Source of the DNA: Tunturiibacter gelidiferens
GTDB lineage: Bacteria > Acidobacteriota > Terriglobia > Terriglobales > Acidobacteriaceae
Assembly: GCF_013410115.1 (NCBI RefSeq)
Contig: NZ_JACCCV010000001.1
Coordinates: 124,001 to 188,000 of the forward strand
Direction of reading: 5' to 3'
Length of the DNA stretch: 64,000 nucleotides
In this document: positions 16,690-27,316 of the stretch, piece after piece
How positions within the stretch are numbered: position 1 is the first letter of the stretch
How the letters are laid out: each line of letters starts with the position of its first letter
Notes under the pieces: generated by a model
Told to the model about the DNA's origin: nothing
The model's database searches: none
Seen by the model: the letters and a program-made list of their open reading frames with translations, nothing else
Program-made: the position numbers and the translations under genes

Positions 16690-17250
16690 TTGGACATCGA
16701 TCTCACCTTCGAGCAGCTGGTACGCGACCATCAGGCCATGGTCTTCCGCACCCTGCTGCGCCTGACGGGTAGCCGCGAGCACATCGATGATCTTGCCCAG
16801 GACGTGTTTCTCCGTCTTTACCGCGCGCTGCCCAGCTTTCGTGGCGAAGCCCTGATTACCACCTATCTTTACCGGATCGCCGTGAATGTTGCCCAAGATG
16901 AGTGGAAGCGGCGCCGTCGCAACGACCGTTCCCACGTCTCTCTCTCGGACGAAAGCTCGGCGTGGGAGGAGCGGCTCCCTCATCCGGACCGGAACGCTGA
17001 ACAGCAGATGGAGGAACGCGAGTTCCACCAAGCTGTCGAAGAACAGCTCCAGCTTCTCAGCCATATTGAGCGAACAATTCTGATCCTCTATCATCAGGAA
17101 GAACGCAGCTACGAGCAGATCTCCTACGCGTTGGGGATGCCGATCGGCACGGTACGGACCCACCTTCACCGTGGACGCAAAAAGTTACGCGAAGCCATGC
17201 AGCAACGTCAAACGAAGGAAAGGAGAACGGCGTGTCAGACGAATCGATGA
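16690..17250 (+). CDS. ECF RNA polymerase sigma factor (RpoE type)
   Basis: The 186-residue protein has sigma region 2 at about residues 8-75 (HIDDLAQDVFLRLYRAL) and region 4 at about 125-172 (SYEQISYALGMPIGTVRTHL). The TTG at 16690 is preferred because an in-frame TAA lies 9 bases upstream and the next start, an ATG at 16738, would remove the beginning of region 2. No ribosome site is present; together with the promoter position this suggests leaderless translation. The matching promoters on both sides imply that it activates itself and the divergent M48 operon. The gene overlaps the next one by 19 bases. Confidence 0.92.
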   Translation: MDIDLTFEQLVRDHQAMVFRTLLRLTGSREHIDDLAQDVFLRLYRALPSFRGEALITTYLYRIAVNVAQDEWKRRRRNDRSHVSLSDESSAWEERLPHPDRNAEQQMEEREFHQAVEEQLQLLSHIERTILILYHQEERSYEQISYALGMPIGTVRTHLHRGRKKLREAMQQRQTKERRTACQTNR

Positions 17251-17579
17251 ACCTCCAGGCCGCAAACAGAAACGCAGACGATGAGATGGACCGGCTCGTT
17301 CTCCATGCTCTCGAAACCGCTCCCAGGATCGACGTCCCTGCCGACTTTGCAGCGCGCGTTGCTCGACAGCTCCCGGCTCGTCGCCCAACATCGCTTACCG
17401 CTACTCATTACGGCCAGAGTGCGGTGTTCCTGGGAATGATCATCACTCTGGGAATGCTGATCGCTATCACGCTTCACAATGGCAGGCACGCTAGCTTCGG
17501 ACTGGCGGAGTCTCTCCTGCTTACCCAGTTCCTGGTGTTGACCGTGTGGCTGAGCGTCCGGCGCCACGGCGCCAGGTAA
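17232..17579 (+). CDS. candidate anti-sigma factor, two-TM membrane protein
   Basis: The 115-residue product starts at a GTG inside the 3' end of the sigma gene. Residues 1-58 are hydrophilic and partly helical (DEMDRLVLHALETAPRIDVP), as expected for a cytoplasmic sigma-binding segment; two membrane helices follow at about 62-82 and 90-108. The 19-base overlap with the sigma gene is typical of sigma/anti-sigma pairs. No zinc HxxxCxxC motif is present, so it is not a classic ZAS-type anti-sigma factor. The role is inferred from position and topology only. Confidence 0.6.
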   Translation: MSDESMNLQAANRNADDEMDRLVLHALETAPRIDVPADFAARVARQLPARRPTSLTATHYGQSAVFLGMIITLGMLIAITLHNGRHASFGLAESLLLTQFLVLTVWLSVRRHGAR

Positions 17580-17738
17580 GCGGCCTGTCGACGAAATTCG
17601 CGCCGCTTCGTCCAACCCTCAGTCGTCTGCGGCAAACTGCCGATGCTGCGCGAGTTGCAAGGGATTACGCGCTGCAGCGGCACTTCCGATACACTCGGCA
17701 ACAGGCGTATTTCGCAGGCGAAACGAGTTCCCTTTTCC

Positions 17739-19505
17739 ATGAAGAGACAAAGAATGGCAGTGGCCGGCGTTGGTTTTGCCGGTCTGGCAGTTGTGGCAAT
17801 ATCCTCTGTTGGTTACAGCGCTGCAGCGGAGAACAGAAATCCCGAACCTGCGCCGGCGTTGGTGTTGATCGACACGATGGAGGCAGAGTTGCATCGCGCG
17901 ATGAGCTCGCTGGGCAACAATGCGACGGACGCGACTCAGCAGCCGAAGCCGTATTTCCTCAGCTACGCAGTCTCCGACAGTGACAGCATGAGCCTCTCCG
18001 CGCAGTTTGGCGCCATCACCGGCTCTCACGAAAACCGCCGCCGCGTAGCCGACGTACAGGTTCGCCTTGGGACCGCCGCTGAAGACAATACACACGGCGA
18101 TCACCGGAATAGCGCACTTACAACCATCCCTTTGCCGCTCGCGAACGACAGCGACGCTATCGCTCGCACGCTCTGGTTCGCAACCAATCGTGGCTACGGA
18201 AAGGCGCTCGACGGCTACCTGAAGGTGAAGACGGAGCAGCAGGTCCGCGCAAAAGAAGAGGACGGCTCCGCCGATTTTTCGAGCGAGAAGCCAGCTTCGG
18301 CGATTCTTCCACCTTCGCCAGCGCTGGTCGTCGACGCTGCAGCATGGCAGATCCGTCTGCGTGAACTCTCCGGACTCTTCCGACAGTATTCCGACGTCTT
18401 CTATAACAATGTTGCGCTTGAGGCATCTACCGAGACGGACTACTTCGTCTCCTCGGAAGGCGCTAAGGTCGCTACACCAAACCAGGTGGCGCGCCTGGTC
18501 ATCGTCGCGCGGACACGCGCCGCCGACGGTATGGATCTCTTCCGTGCCGAGACCTTCGAAGCCGACGAAGTTGCGCATCTGCCCGATCAGAAGACGCTGA
18601 TCGACAAGACCGTCGCCATGGCCAAAAATCTCGAAGCCTTGCGCGAGGCGCCCGTTACCGAACCGTTCAACGGTCCTGCAATCCTGAGCGGCCGCGCATC
18701 TGCCGTCTTCTTTCACGAGGTCCTTGGACACCGGCTCGAAGGACAGCGCCAACGTGGGGACGACGAAGGACAGACCTTCACCAAGCTGCTTGGCAAACAG
18801 ATTCTTCCGCCGTTTCTTAGCGTGTCCGACGATCCGACGCTTGCCGACTTTCACGGCATGCCGCTCAGCGGCCACTATAGCTACGACGACGAAGGTCAGC
18901 AGGCGCGTCGTGTGGACCTCATCAAAGATGGCGTTCTCGACACCTTTCTAATGTCGCGCCTTCCTATTGCCAGCTTCTCCACCTCGAACGGACACGGTCG
19001 CGCTGAGGCAGGCCACATGCCTACCGGCCGTCAGGGAAACCTCATCGTCACTTCCTCGAAGACTGTCAGCGATACCGAATTGCGCGAGATGTTGAGGGCT
19101 GAGGCGAAGAAGCAAGGCAAAGCCTACGGTCTCTACTTTGAAGACATCTCTTCGGGTTTTGCCGTTACCACCCGGCGGTCGCCGCAAGCCTTTCAGGTGA
19201 TTCCGCTGGTTGTCTACCGCGTCTACGTCGATGGGCGCCCCGATGAACTCGTTCGCGGCGTCAGCATTGTGGGCACACCGCAGGCCGCACTGAACCGCAT
19301 CCTCGCCACCAACGACAAGCAGGACATCTTCAACGGCATCTGCGGAGCCGAGTCGGGCAGTATTCCCGTCAGCGCCGTCGCCCCGGCCATGCTGGTCAGC
19401 GAGATTGAAACCCAGCGTCAGGCTCAGGGTACGGCGCGGCCACCGATTCTCCCACCGCCTGGAGCAGATTCCACTTCGGCTAGTGGGAAGGGTGGCCAAC
19501 AATGA
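17739..19505 (+). CDS. exported TldD-like metalloprotease with intact zinc motif
   Basis: The 588-residue protein belongs to the TldD/PmbA family. Its zinc motif HEVLGH is at residues 326-331 and the C-terminal beta-rich domain holds SNGHGRAEAGHMPTGR, the family signature near the active site. TldD/TldE heterodimers cleave unfolded or modified peptides, usually in the cytoplasm. Here the ATG at 17739 gives a basic N-terminus followed by a hydrophobic stretch ending GYSAAAE, a clear export signal. No close ribosome site is seen, and an ATG at 17754 is an alternative that keeps the hydrophobic segment. It overlaps the next gene by ATGA, so the pair is translationally coupled. Confidence 0.88.
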   Translation: MKRQRMAVAGVGFAGLAVVAISSVGYSAAAENRNPEPAPALVLIDTMEAELHRAMSSLGNNATDATQQPKPYFLSYAVSDSDSMSLSAQFGAITGSHENRRRVADVQVRLGTAAEDNTHGDHRNSALTTIPLPLANDSDAIARTLWFATNRGYGKALDGYLKVKTEQQVRAKEEDGSADFSSEKPASAILPPSPALVVDAAAWQIRLRELSGLFRQYSDVFYNNVALEASTETDYFVSSEGAKVATPNQVARLVIVARTRAADGMDLFRAETFEADEVAHLPDQKTLIDKTVAMAKNLEALREAPVTEPFNGPAILSGRASAVFFHEVLGHRLEGQRQRGDDEGQTFTKLLGKQILPPFLSVSDDPTLADFHGMPLSGHYSYDDEGQQARRVDLIKDGVLDTFLMSRLPIASFSTSNGHGRAEAGHMPTGRQGNLIVTSSKTVSDTELREMLRAEAKKQGKAYGLYFEDISSGFAVTTRRSPQAFQVIPLVVYRVYVDGRPDELVRGVSIVGTPQAALNRILATNDKQDIFNGICGAESGSIPVSAVAPAMLVSEIETQRQAQGTARPPILPPPGADSTSASGKGGQQ

Positions 19506-21193
19506 ATTTAGGTCATAATAGGTTACAAATTGGAAGATTTTGGTCCGCGGCTATCTGGTTTATCTCTTTATCCGGCACAATTGCAGTTACAAATAACGTT
19601 TTTGCGCAAACGCCTTCCACAGGGAACGATCCCTTGCTCCGCGCGATGCAGGAAGAACTCGACCGCGAGAAGGCGCTGCTGCTTCCAAATATGCAACGCC
19701 CCTACTTTGTGGAGTACCGGCTGGACGACATGGCCTCCTACGAGGCCGTGGCCAACTATGGCGCGTTGACCCGCGAAGAAGAGAATCGCCAACGCATCGT
19801 CCGCGTTACCGTTCGCATTGGAGACTATGCGGTGGACAGCAGCACCAGCCGCGGCGACGGCACCCTGGAGCTTGCGCCCACCGACGATAACCCCGAAGCG
19901 CTACGGTACGCGCTCTGGACAGCGACCGACACCGCGTATAAGAACGCGCTGCGTGCTTATTCTGCCAAGCAGGCCGCATTGAAGCAGTTTCAATCCATGC
20001 AGGCCCAACCCGACTTTGCGCAGGCCAAGGCGGTCATCCAGATCTCACCCCTAGTCGCTCTCGACCTGGATCGCGCCGAGTGGAAGCGCCGCATCGTCGA
20101 AGCCAGTGGCCTCTTCGTTTCGGACCCCCAGGTTCGTTCCTTCGCTGAGCACGTCCAGTATTCCACTGCGAACATCCGCGGCATTGCACTCAACCGCTAC
20201 CTGGTCAACACCGAAGGAACCGTGTTGCGCCAGGGCTATACAGGCTATGACGGAGCCATCAGCGTTGGTGGCCAGGCGGCGGATGGCATGCGCCTGAGTC
20301 GCGACAACGGTACCGTCGCCGTTAGCGCCAAAGAACTTGAGAGCGCCGGAGCTTTTCGAAAGCGTGCGATTGAAGATCTCAAGAGCTTTGAGGAGCTACG
20401 CAATGCCCCGGTAGTTTCAGCCGACGACTATCATGGGCCTGTGCTCTTCAGCGGTGACGCTTCGGCAGACGTCATCGATCGCCTGCTCGTGCCCAACGTC
20501 GAAGCCGATCGACCCGAGATGGGCACAACTGCACGCACCACCGGCGCATATTCCTCGAGCTTCAAGGCCCGTGTCCTTCCCGAGATGCTCAGCGTCACCG
20601 ACGATCCTCTGCAGGCGAAGTTCGACGGTAAAGCTCTTCTTGGGGCCTACACAATCGACGACGAGGGCGTTCCTGCGCAGTCAGTCGATATCATCGTCAA
20701 CGGCAAGCTCGAAAACTTTCTCATTGGTCGCGAGCCCGTTAAAGACTTTGACATCTCGAATGGGCATGGTCGCGCCGCTCCTGCGCAGGCCGCCCATTCG
20801 CGCGCCGGTGTTATTTTGGTCAAATCCAGCCAGCCTCTGTCGCGAGGCGAGCTCAACAAGCGCCTCCTTACTATGGCGAAGGAGCAGGGCCGCGACGTCT
20901 ACTCTGTCGAAACCCTCGGCGGCGAACTTCTACCGCGCCTGCTTTACCTGGTACATCCTGATGGAACACGCAAACTTGTGCGCGGCGCGATCTTCGACGA
21001 ACTCGATAACCGTAGTCTTCGCTCCGATATCGTCGCTGTCGGCAATGACCCCTATGTTTCGAACTCGCTTGGTACCGTTCCCCAGACCACCATCGCACCA
21101 AGCATGCTCTTTGACGACATCGGCGTGAAGCGTGCGACGCTGGAGCAACAGAAGCTTCCCTACTACGCGCCGCCTACGCTCCCGGGCAAGTAG
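19502..21193 (+). CDS. exported TldE/PmbA-like partner lacking the zinc motif
   Basis: The 563-residue protein is related to the TldD-like product and keeps the C-terminal SNGHGRAAPAQAAHSRAG signature, but the HExxxH helix is replaced by DASADVIDRLLVP, so it cannot bind zinc in the same way. This matches the TldD (catalytic) plus TldE/PmbA (non-catalytic) heterodimer model. It also begins with an export signal (hydrophobic residues about 12-35, ending NNVFAQ). The ATGA overlap with the TldD gene supports stoichiometric production. The codon at 19502 follows no strong ribosome site, which fits coupling. Confidence 0.86.
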   Translation: MNLGHNRLQIGRFWSAAIWFISLSGTIAVTNNVFAQTPSTGNDPLLRAMQEELDREKALLLPNMQRPYFVEYRLDDMASYEAVANYGALTREEENRQRIVRVTVRIGDYAVDSSTSRGDGTLELAPTDDNPEALRYALWTATDTAYKNALRAYSAKQAALKQFQSMQAQPDFAQAKAVIQISPLVALDLDRAEWKRRIVEASGLFVSDPQVRSFAEHVQYSTANIRGIALNRYLVNTEGTVLRQGYTGYDGAISVGGQAADGMRLSRDNGTVAVSAKELESAGAFRKRAIEDLKSFEELRNAPVVSADDYHGPVLFSGDASADVIDRLLVPNVEADRPEMGTTARTTGAYSSSFKARVLPEMLSVTDDPLQAKFDGKALLGAYTIDDEGVPAQSVDIIVNGKLENFLIGREPVKDFDISNGHGRAAPAQAAHSRAGVILVKSSQPLSRGELNKRLLTMAKEQGRDVYSVETLGGELLPRLLYLVHPDGTRKLVRGAIFDELDNRSLRSDIVAVGNDPYVSNSLGTVPQTTIAPSMLFDDIGVKRATLEQQKLPYYAPPTLPGK

Positions 21194-21211
21194 GGTTCGC
21201 ATCCACTCGAA

Positions 21212-21730
21212 ATGATTCAGGAAGACTTGATGCATCTTGATACCCACATACTTCGTGCCGTTGCGGTCGGCCTCGCCATCGTGCTGCTCTACGGCAGCCG
21301 TCTGACCAAGGGCTCGGTCAGCCAGGCTCCTGATGGTATCGTCTTCCGTATCAAGCCGCTCTTCGCCTGGTCGCGCGCCATCGCTCTTCCGGCCTACATC
21401 CTCTTCTTTCTCTATATGGCTGCGACGCAAAAACAGCAGGTGCCTTGGTGGATGGCGGTGTTGCTCCTCGCAGCCATCGCGCTCGGCGTGATGCAGATGC
21501 CCGGAACCATCACGCTGACCCCCACAGCGATCAAGCAACGATTCTGGTTTCAGCCTTCGAAGTCGATTCAATACGGCGAGGTGATGGCGATTCAGGCGAT
21601 GCAGGGAGGCCGCATGACGCGCGTTGCCGGCGACAATCGCGTCACAATCACACACACTTCGAACCATTGTGCCGCGATGGAGTTTCAACAGGAGATCGAG
21701 CGGCGCACCGGAAAACGCATCCTCCTCTAG
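21212..21730 (+). CDS. membrane protein with C-terminal PH-like domain, function unknown
   Basis: The product of up to 172 residues has three hydrophobic segments (about 12-28, 51-70 and 80-95) and a soluble C-terminal part of about 75 residues with alternating strands (TITLTPTAIKQRFWF, SIQYGEVMAIQAM), suggestive of a bacterial PH-like fold. An internal ATG at 21230 could be the true start. It lies 18 bases after the TldE-like gene in the same direction, so it may belong to the same transcript as the exported TldD/E pair. I do not recognise a named family. Confidence 0.65.
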   Translation: MIQEDLMHLDTHILRAVAVGLAIVLLYGSRLTKGSVSQAPDGIVFRIKPLFAWSRAIALPAYILFFLYMAATQKQQVPWWMAVLLLAAIALGVMQMPGTITLTPTAIKQRFWFQPSKSIQYGEVMAIQAMQGGRMTRVAGDNRVTITHTSNHCAAMEFQQEIERRTGKRILL

Positions 21731-21734
21731 GCGT

Positions 21735-22529
21735 CTAATCGGTTCGAATCAGATAGGGTGCAGCAGCAGGATCCTTGGAGTGAATGCTGTCGGCTACCTC
21801 GCTGGCGTTGCTCTTGTTCGGCAGCTTCGGACTGATCCTGACCCAGTGCCCTGTTGGTCCGGGGAACTCAATGACCTTGGCAGTGGCATAGCGCCGAATC
21901 ATCTCTTCTTTCAGCTTCAGCGCGTCCGACTCTCGCGCGAAGGCTCCGACTTGCACGCACCAATGGCCGCCCGGGTCAGCATTAGCACGAAGCGGCGCGG
22001 CGAATGCCTCTACCTTCACTTTGGCGACTCCGGCGCGATACACTCCAGTCGCCTTCGCAGCGGCCAGCGAGAGATCGATGATGCGGCCATGCACAAAGGG
22101 CCCGCGATCCGTGATCTTCACCACTACCGACTCGTTGTTGGTCAGATTCGTCACACGCACCATGGTCCCCATTGGCAGAGTGAGGTGCGCGGCGGTCATC
22201 GCGTTCTGGTCATACACCGTGCCGTCAGCGCCTTTTCGACCGGCGTAGGGAGGTCCGTACCAACTGGCCATTCCGACCTCGCTTGAGATGGGTTTCCCTA
22301 GATTGCCCGGGGGCTGCGCAGGAGCGGGTGGGGATGAACCTTGGGCAGTAGCGACATCTGCGGTTGGGTTGGGCCGCGCGGAGCGAGAGTTTTTGCCGTG
22401 ACTTGAAGCAGTCGTTGTCGGCGGTGGAGGCGGTGGCCGGTATGCTCGTGTTGTTTCTTTATGACAGCCGCTCGCCATCAGCGCGAACGCAGACAGCACT
22501 GTGACACTGCCAAGCCGGCCCCTCATCAC
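21735..22529 (-). CDS. rlpA: RlpA-like septal ring lytic transglycosylase with SPOR domain
   Basis: RlpA cleaves peptidoglycan strands that lack stem peptides at the septum or daughter cell envelope. The 264-residue protein has a lipoprotein signal with the Cys at residue 22 (LMASGC), a Pro/Ser-rich linker, the double-psi beta-barrel with GMASWYGPPYAGRKG (86-100) and ITDRGPFVHGR (139-149), and a C-terminal SPOR-like domain from about residue 188 (HWCVQVGAFARES), which binds denuded glycan. The start overlaps the stop of the small gene upstream by ATGA, so the two are coupled. Its 3' end almost meets the converging gene at 21730. Confidence 0.93.
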   Translation of the reverse strand: MMRGRLGSVTVLSAFALMASGCHKETTRAYRPPPPPPTTTASSHGKNSRSARPNPTADVATAQGSSPPAPAQPPGNLGKPISSEVGMASWYGPPYAGRKGADGTVYDQNAMTAAHLTLPMGTMVRVTNLTNNESVVVKITDRGPFVHGRIIDLSLAAAKATGVYRAGVAKVKVEAFAAPLRANADPGGHWCVQVGAFARESDALKLKEEMIRRYATAKVIEFPGPTGHWVRISPKLPNKSNASEVADSIHSKDPAAAPYLIRTD

Positions 22530-22777
22530 GGCTTCGAGGTATCTTTCGGTGGCGGCGGGGGAGGAGCAGACGATCTTCGCGCATGATCATCCATTCGCGA
22601 GGCGAGCTTGTGCAACTCTGCCGCAGCGGTTCGCAGCGCCTCCGAACTATTGCGACGAACGCCCGGCACCACCTCGTCGTTGATGTACTTCACGACGTTC
22701 TTCAGGTCTGTCTCCAGATGTGTCGCCGCATCCCGCAACTGCTGCTCCCACGGTCGCTTCGGCTCTTCGGTTGACAT
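22526..22777 (-). CDS. small helical protein coupled to rlpA
   Basis: The 83-residue product is predicted to be almost entirely helical and amphipathic (DAATHLETDLKNVVKYIND, then LRTAAAELHKLASRMDD) with a Pro-rich C-terminal tail and no signal peptide. It contains no motif that I recognise. The ATGA overlap with rlpA suggests one operon and a shared envelope or division role, which is inference from position. It is probably cytoplasmic, unlike RlpA. Confidence 0.7.
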   Translation of the reverse strand: MSTEEPKRPWEQQLRDAATHLETDLKNVVKYINDEVVPGVRRNSSEALRTAAAELHKLASRMDDHARRSSAPPPPPPKDTSKP

Positions 22778-23013
22778 ACGGGCACCTCTTCCTCTTGATT
22801 AGATGACGCAGAAAACGCGAGGTCAACGCCCATCGCGTTCACGTGCCGGGATGGTAACGACGGTCTGCCTCGACCTGCCCGGCAAATGCAACTTGCCGCA
22901 ACGTTCCTGCGTCCGTTATACATAGGCAAACGCTCACATCATGTCGTTCACGCCATGGACCAGCCGCTGCTCTTTAGTCAGGCGCGGTACCAGAAGTCTA
23001 CAAGGGAGTTCTT

Positions 23014-23871
23014 TTGACGATCGCAAAGGTACGTTTGATTTCGAGAACATCGTCCAAACTGATCCTATTTCTGGCTGTCCCGGCGTGCCTGGCATTTGCT
23101 GCGACCTTTGTCATGGCACAAACTGACCCGCTTCAGGCACCTGATGCAGAAGCGAAGCTTTCATGGCCAGACGCTCCTGCATTGCCGGAGAGTCCTGCTG
23201 CTTCAACCAGCGGCGCGCCCGTTGGCGAATCCAGTTTGGCCGGAGAGCCAACAGGAAGCGCAGGTAATTTTATTCCGGATCCAGAAGAACATCTGAGTCT
23301 GCCAACTCGTCGTGACATGACGATTCTTCCAGCGGAGACAGCTCACCCCCTTACTTCTCATGAGAAGGTGCTTCTTGGCCTCAAAGAGTCCGTGTCGCTG
23401 TTTTCTATCGTCGGATGGTCTGCATCGGCTGGATACAGCCACCTCATTAACAGTAGCCCCAACTATGGCACCGACAAGGCGGCTTTCGGCGAACGGCTAG
23501 GTGCGGCTGCTCTACGCAGCGTAACTGACAATCTTTTCAGCGTTGCCCTGTTTGCTCCGCTGCTCCACGAAGATCCACGCTACTACGAACTCGGCGCAGG
23601 CCATAGCTTCTTCAAGCGCTTTTTGCACGGCGTAGAGAGGCCCCTCATTACAAAGTCTGACGATGGACGCCCGACGGCCAACTTCTCGCTTATTGCAGGT
23701 AATCTCGTCGGATCGGCTCTCACAAACGCCTACTATCCCGAACGCAACCGGAGCGCAGGCCAGACGATGGTAACCTTCGGTGCCTCGATGGGTGGATCCG
23801 CCCTGGGTTACGTCGTTAACGAGTTTCTTAACGATGCCCTCGCGGCCGCTCACATTCGAAAGGTTGACTGA
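23014..23871 (+). CDS. secreted Acidobacteriota-type protein with HxDPRY motif, copy 1
   Basis: The 285-residue protein starts at TTG 23014 with AAGGGAG 5 bases upstream. A signal peptide (about 1-36, ending VMAQ) is followed by a Ser/Pro/Ala linker containing WPDAPALPESP. The folded part (about 110-285) has LLHEDPRYYELG near residue 190 and amphipathic stretches (SLIAGNLVGSALTNAYYP, GGSALGYVVNEFLND) suggesting membrane-inserting helices or strands. The next gene encodes a clear relative with FHQDPRYF at the equivalent place. The function is unknown to me; an outer-membrane location is plausible. Confidence 0.7.
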   Translation: MTIAKVRLISRTSSKLILFLAVPACLAFAATFVMAQTDPLQAPDAEAKLSWPDAPALPESPAASTSGAPVGESSLAGEPTGSAGNFIPDPEEHLSLPTRRDMTILPAETAHPLTSHEKVLLGLKESVSLFSIVGWSASAGYSHLINSSPNYGTDKAAFGERLGAAALRSVTDNLFSVALFAPLLHEDPRYYELGAGHSFFKRFLHGVERPLITKSDDGRPTANFSLIAGNLVGSALTNAYYPERNRSAGQTMVTFGASMGGSALGYVVNEFLNDALAAAHIRKVD

Positions 23872-23923
23872 TCTTACTTGCATGGGATGGTCGGATGAAG
23901 ACACTGACTGGGATCGCGTAAGT

Positions 23924-24835
23924 ATGCGTTGGTTGCTGACCATGACGTTGTTGTTGGTTGCGGCGATCGCCCACCCGCAGGCACCGTCCCCGATGAACCC
24001 GAAGACACTCGCCACCTTCTCTGAATCCACCTCAACCGATCTTCCCGATGCACCAAGCGCAGTCGATACACCTCAGAGCAATGTCGTCGCCGTAGCCCAG
24101 GCCTCCTTCCAACAGACCGGCGACGGGGTCAAGCCCTGCAACGCCTTTCGCGCCATGAAGGTCATCTACTACAACCCCAATCGCGTCGATGAGATCCCAA
24201 AACCCTGCGCCAATCTTGTCTATCCGTATCAAAAGTTTCTCGGCACGAACATCATCATCCCAATGACATGGCAGGAGAAGGGTTACCTCGCGCTTCACGA
24301 CCTGGCCGACCCCGCTAACTTTGGCACCATCGTTGGCATCTCCGCGATCTCAGTCGCTGCCGACTCTCACTCTGCCTACGGCCCTGGCCTGAAGGGGTTC
24401 GGCAAATCAGTTGGCGTCAGCTATCTACAGGACGTCACCGGCCAGTTTTTTGGAGCCTTCACCTTCCCAGTCCTCTTCCATCAGGATCCACGCTACTTCC
24501 GCATGCCACACGCTCCATTGACGAAGCGCATCCTCTACTCGGTCTCCCGTACGGTGATATCGCGCCACGACGACGGCAGTTCCATGCCGAACTACTCTGT
24601 TCTCCTCAACTACCCCGTGGGCGCGATTTTATCCAATCAGTACGTGCCTGGGATCCACAGCGATGCTTCCTCTACCGCGATTCGCATCGTCACCGGATAC
24701 GCTCTCGACCCCGCCAACAATCTGCTCAACGAGTTCCTCCCCGATGTGGCCAGCCGTGTCCACGTCCGCATCATCTTCGTGCAACGAATCCTGAACAACG
24801 TCGCTAACGGAACCAGCGGCGTTAGCCTGCAGTGA
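23924..24835 (+). CDS. secreted Acidobacteriota-type protein with HxDPRY motif, copy 2
   Basis: The 303-residue protein shares the FHQDPRYF motif, a following KRILYSVSRTVISRHDDG segment and a PVGAILSNQYVPG segment with its upstream neighbour (RPLITKSDDG and LVGSALTNAYYPE there), so the two are tandem paralogs. It has a signal peptide (MRWLLTMTLLLVAAIAHPQA) and the LPDAPSAV motif typical of many Acidobacteriota secreted proteins. The ATG at 23924 was chosen because it starts the signal peptide; longer in-frame starts (23780, 23882) would overlap copy 1 or precede the hydrophobic segment. Function unknown. Confidence 0.7.
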   Translation: MRWLLTMTLLLVAAIAHPQAPSPMNPKTLATFSESTSTDLPDAPSAVDTPQSNVVAVAQASFQQTGDGVKPCNAFRAMKVIYYNPNRVDEIPKPCANLVYPYQKFLGTNIIIPMTWQEKGYLALHDLADPANFGTIVGISAISVAADSHSAYGPGLKGFGKSVGVSYLQDVTGQFFGAFTFPVLFHQDPRYFRMPHAPLTKRILYSVSRTVISRHDDGSSMPNYSVLLNYPVGAILSNQYVPGIHSDASSTAIRIVTGYALDPANNLLNEFLPDVASRVHVRIIFVQRILNNVANGTSGVSLQ

Positions 24836-25137
24836 TTTATTTGTCGCTAAAACTAGGTCCCGTCCACCGCGTTTACGTCGCCATTCAATGCAGATTATCG
24901 CCATTCGATACCACATGCTTCGGTATGGCCCTTTGGCTGGGTACTGTTAAGGGGTGAGTCGAACGGGATTGCAGCTGCATCTGACAGGAAAAGCAATAGA
25001 TAGCTCGAATCAAGATGCATACCTCTCAAGGCGCAAAGCATCGGATCAACAGCTAAAAAGTCGGCCCTAGTAGATAAAATCAGGTTACAAATCCAGAAGA
25101 TATAAGACATCAGACGGACATTCAGGAGACAAAGTAA
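24836..25137. other. 300-base upstream region of the radical SAM gene
   Basis: No gene is seen. The stretch is more AT-rich than its surroundings and presumably holds the promoter of the radical SAM gene. A CAGGAGACA ribosome site lies just before 25138. Confidence 0.4.
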
Positions 25138-27228
<2,091 letters not shown>

Positions 27229-27268
27229 CAGTCCAGGCAAACGCGCTTCGCGCAAAAACAACTACAAA

Positions 27269-27297
27269 GGCCGCCATCACTGGCGGCCCTTCTGTTT
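27269..27297 (+). terminator. terminator after the radical SAM gene
   Basis: GGCCGCC (27269-27275) pairs with GGCGGCC (27282-27288) across a 6-base loop and is followed by CTTCTGTTT. Confidence 0.75.
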
Positions 27298-27316
27298 AAT
27301 CCTTAGATTGTTTGGC

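Noticed and set aside
21738-21760. tRNA T-loop-like sequence GGTTCGAATC
   Set aside because: It lies in the rlpA coding region and no acceptor or anticodon stems surround it.
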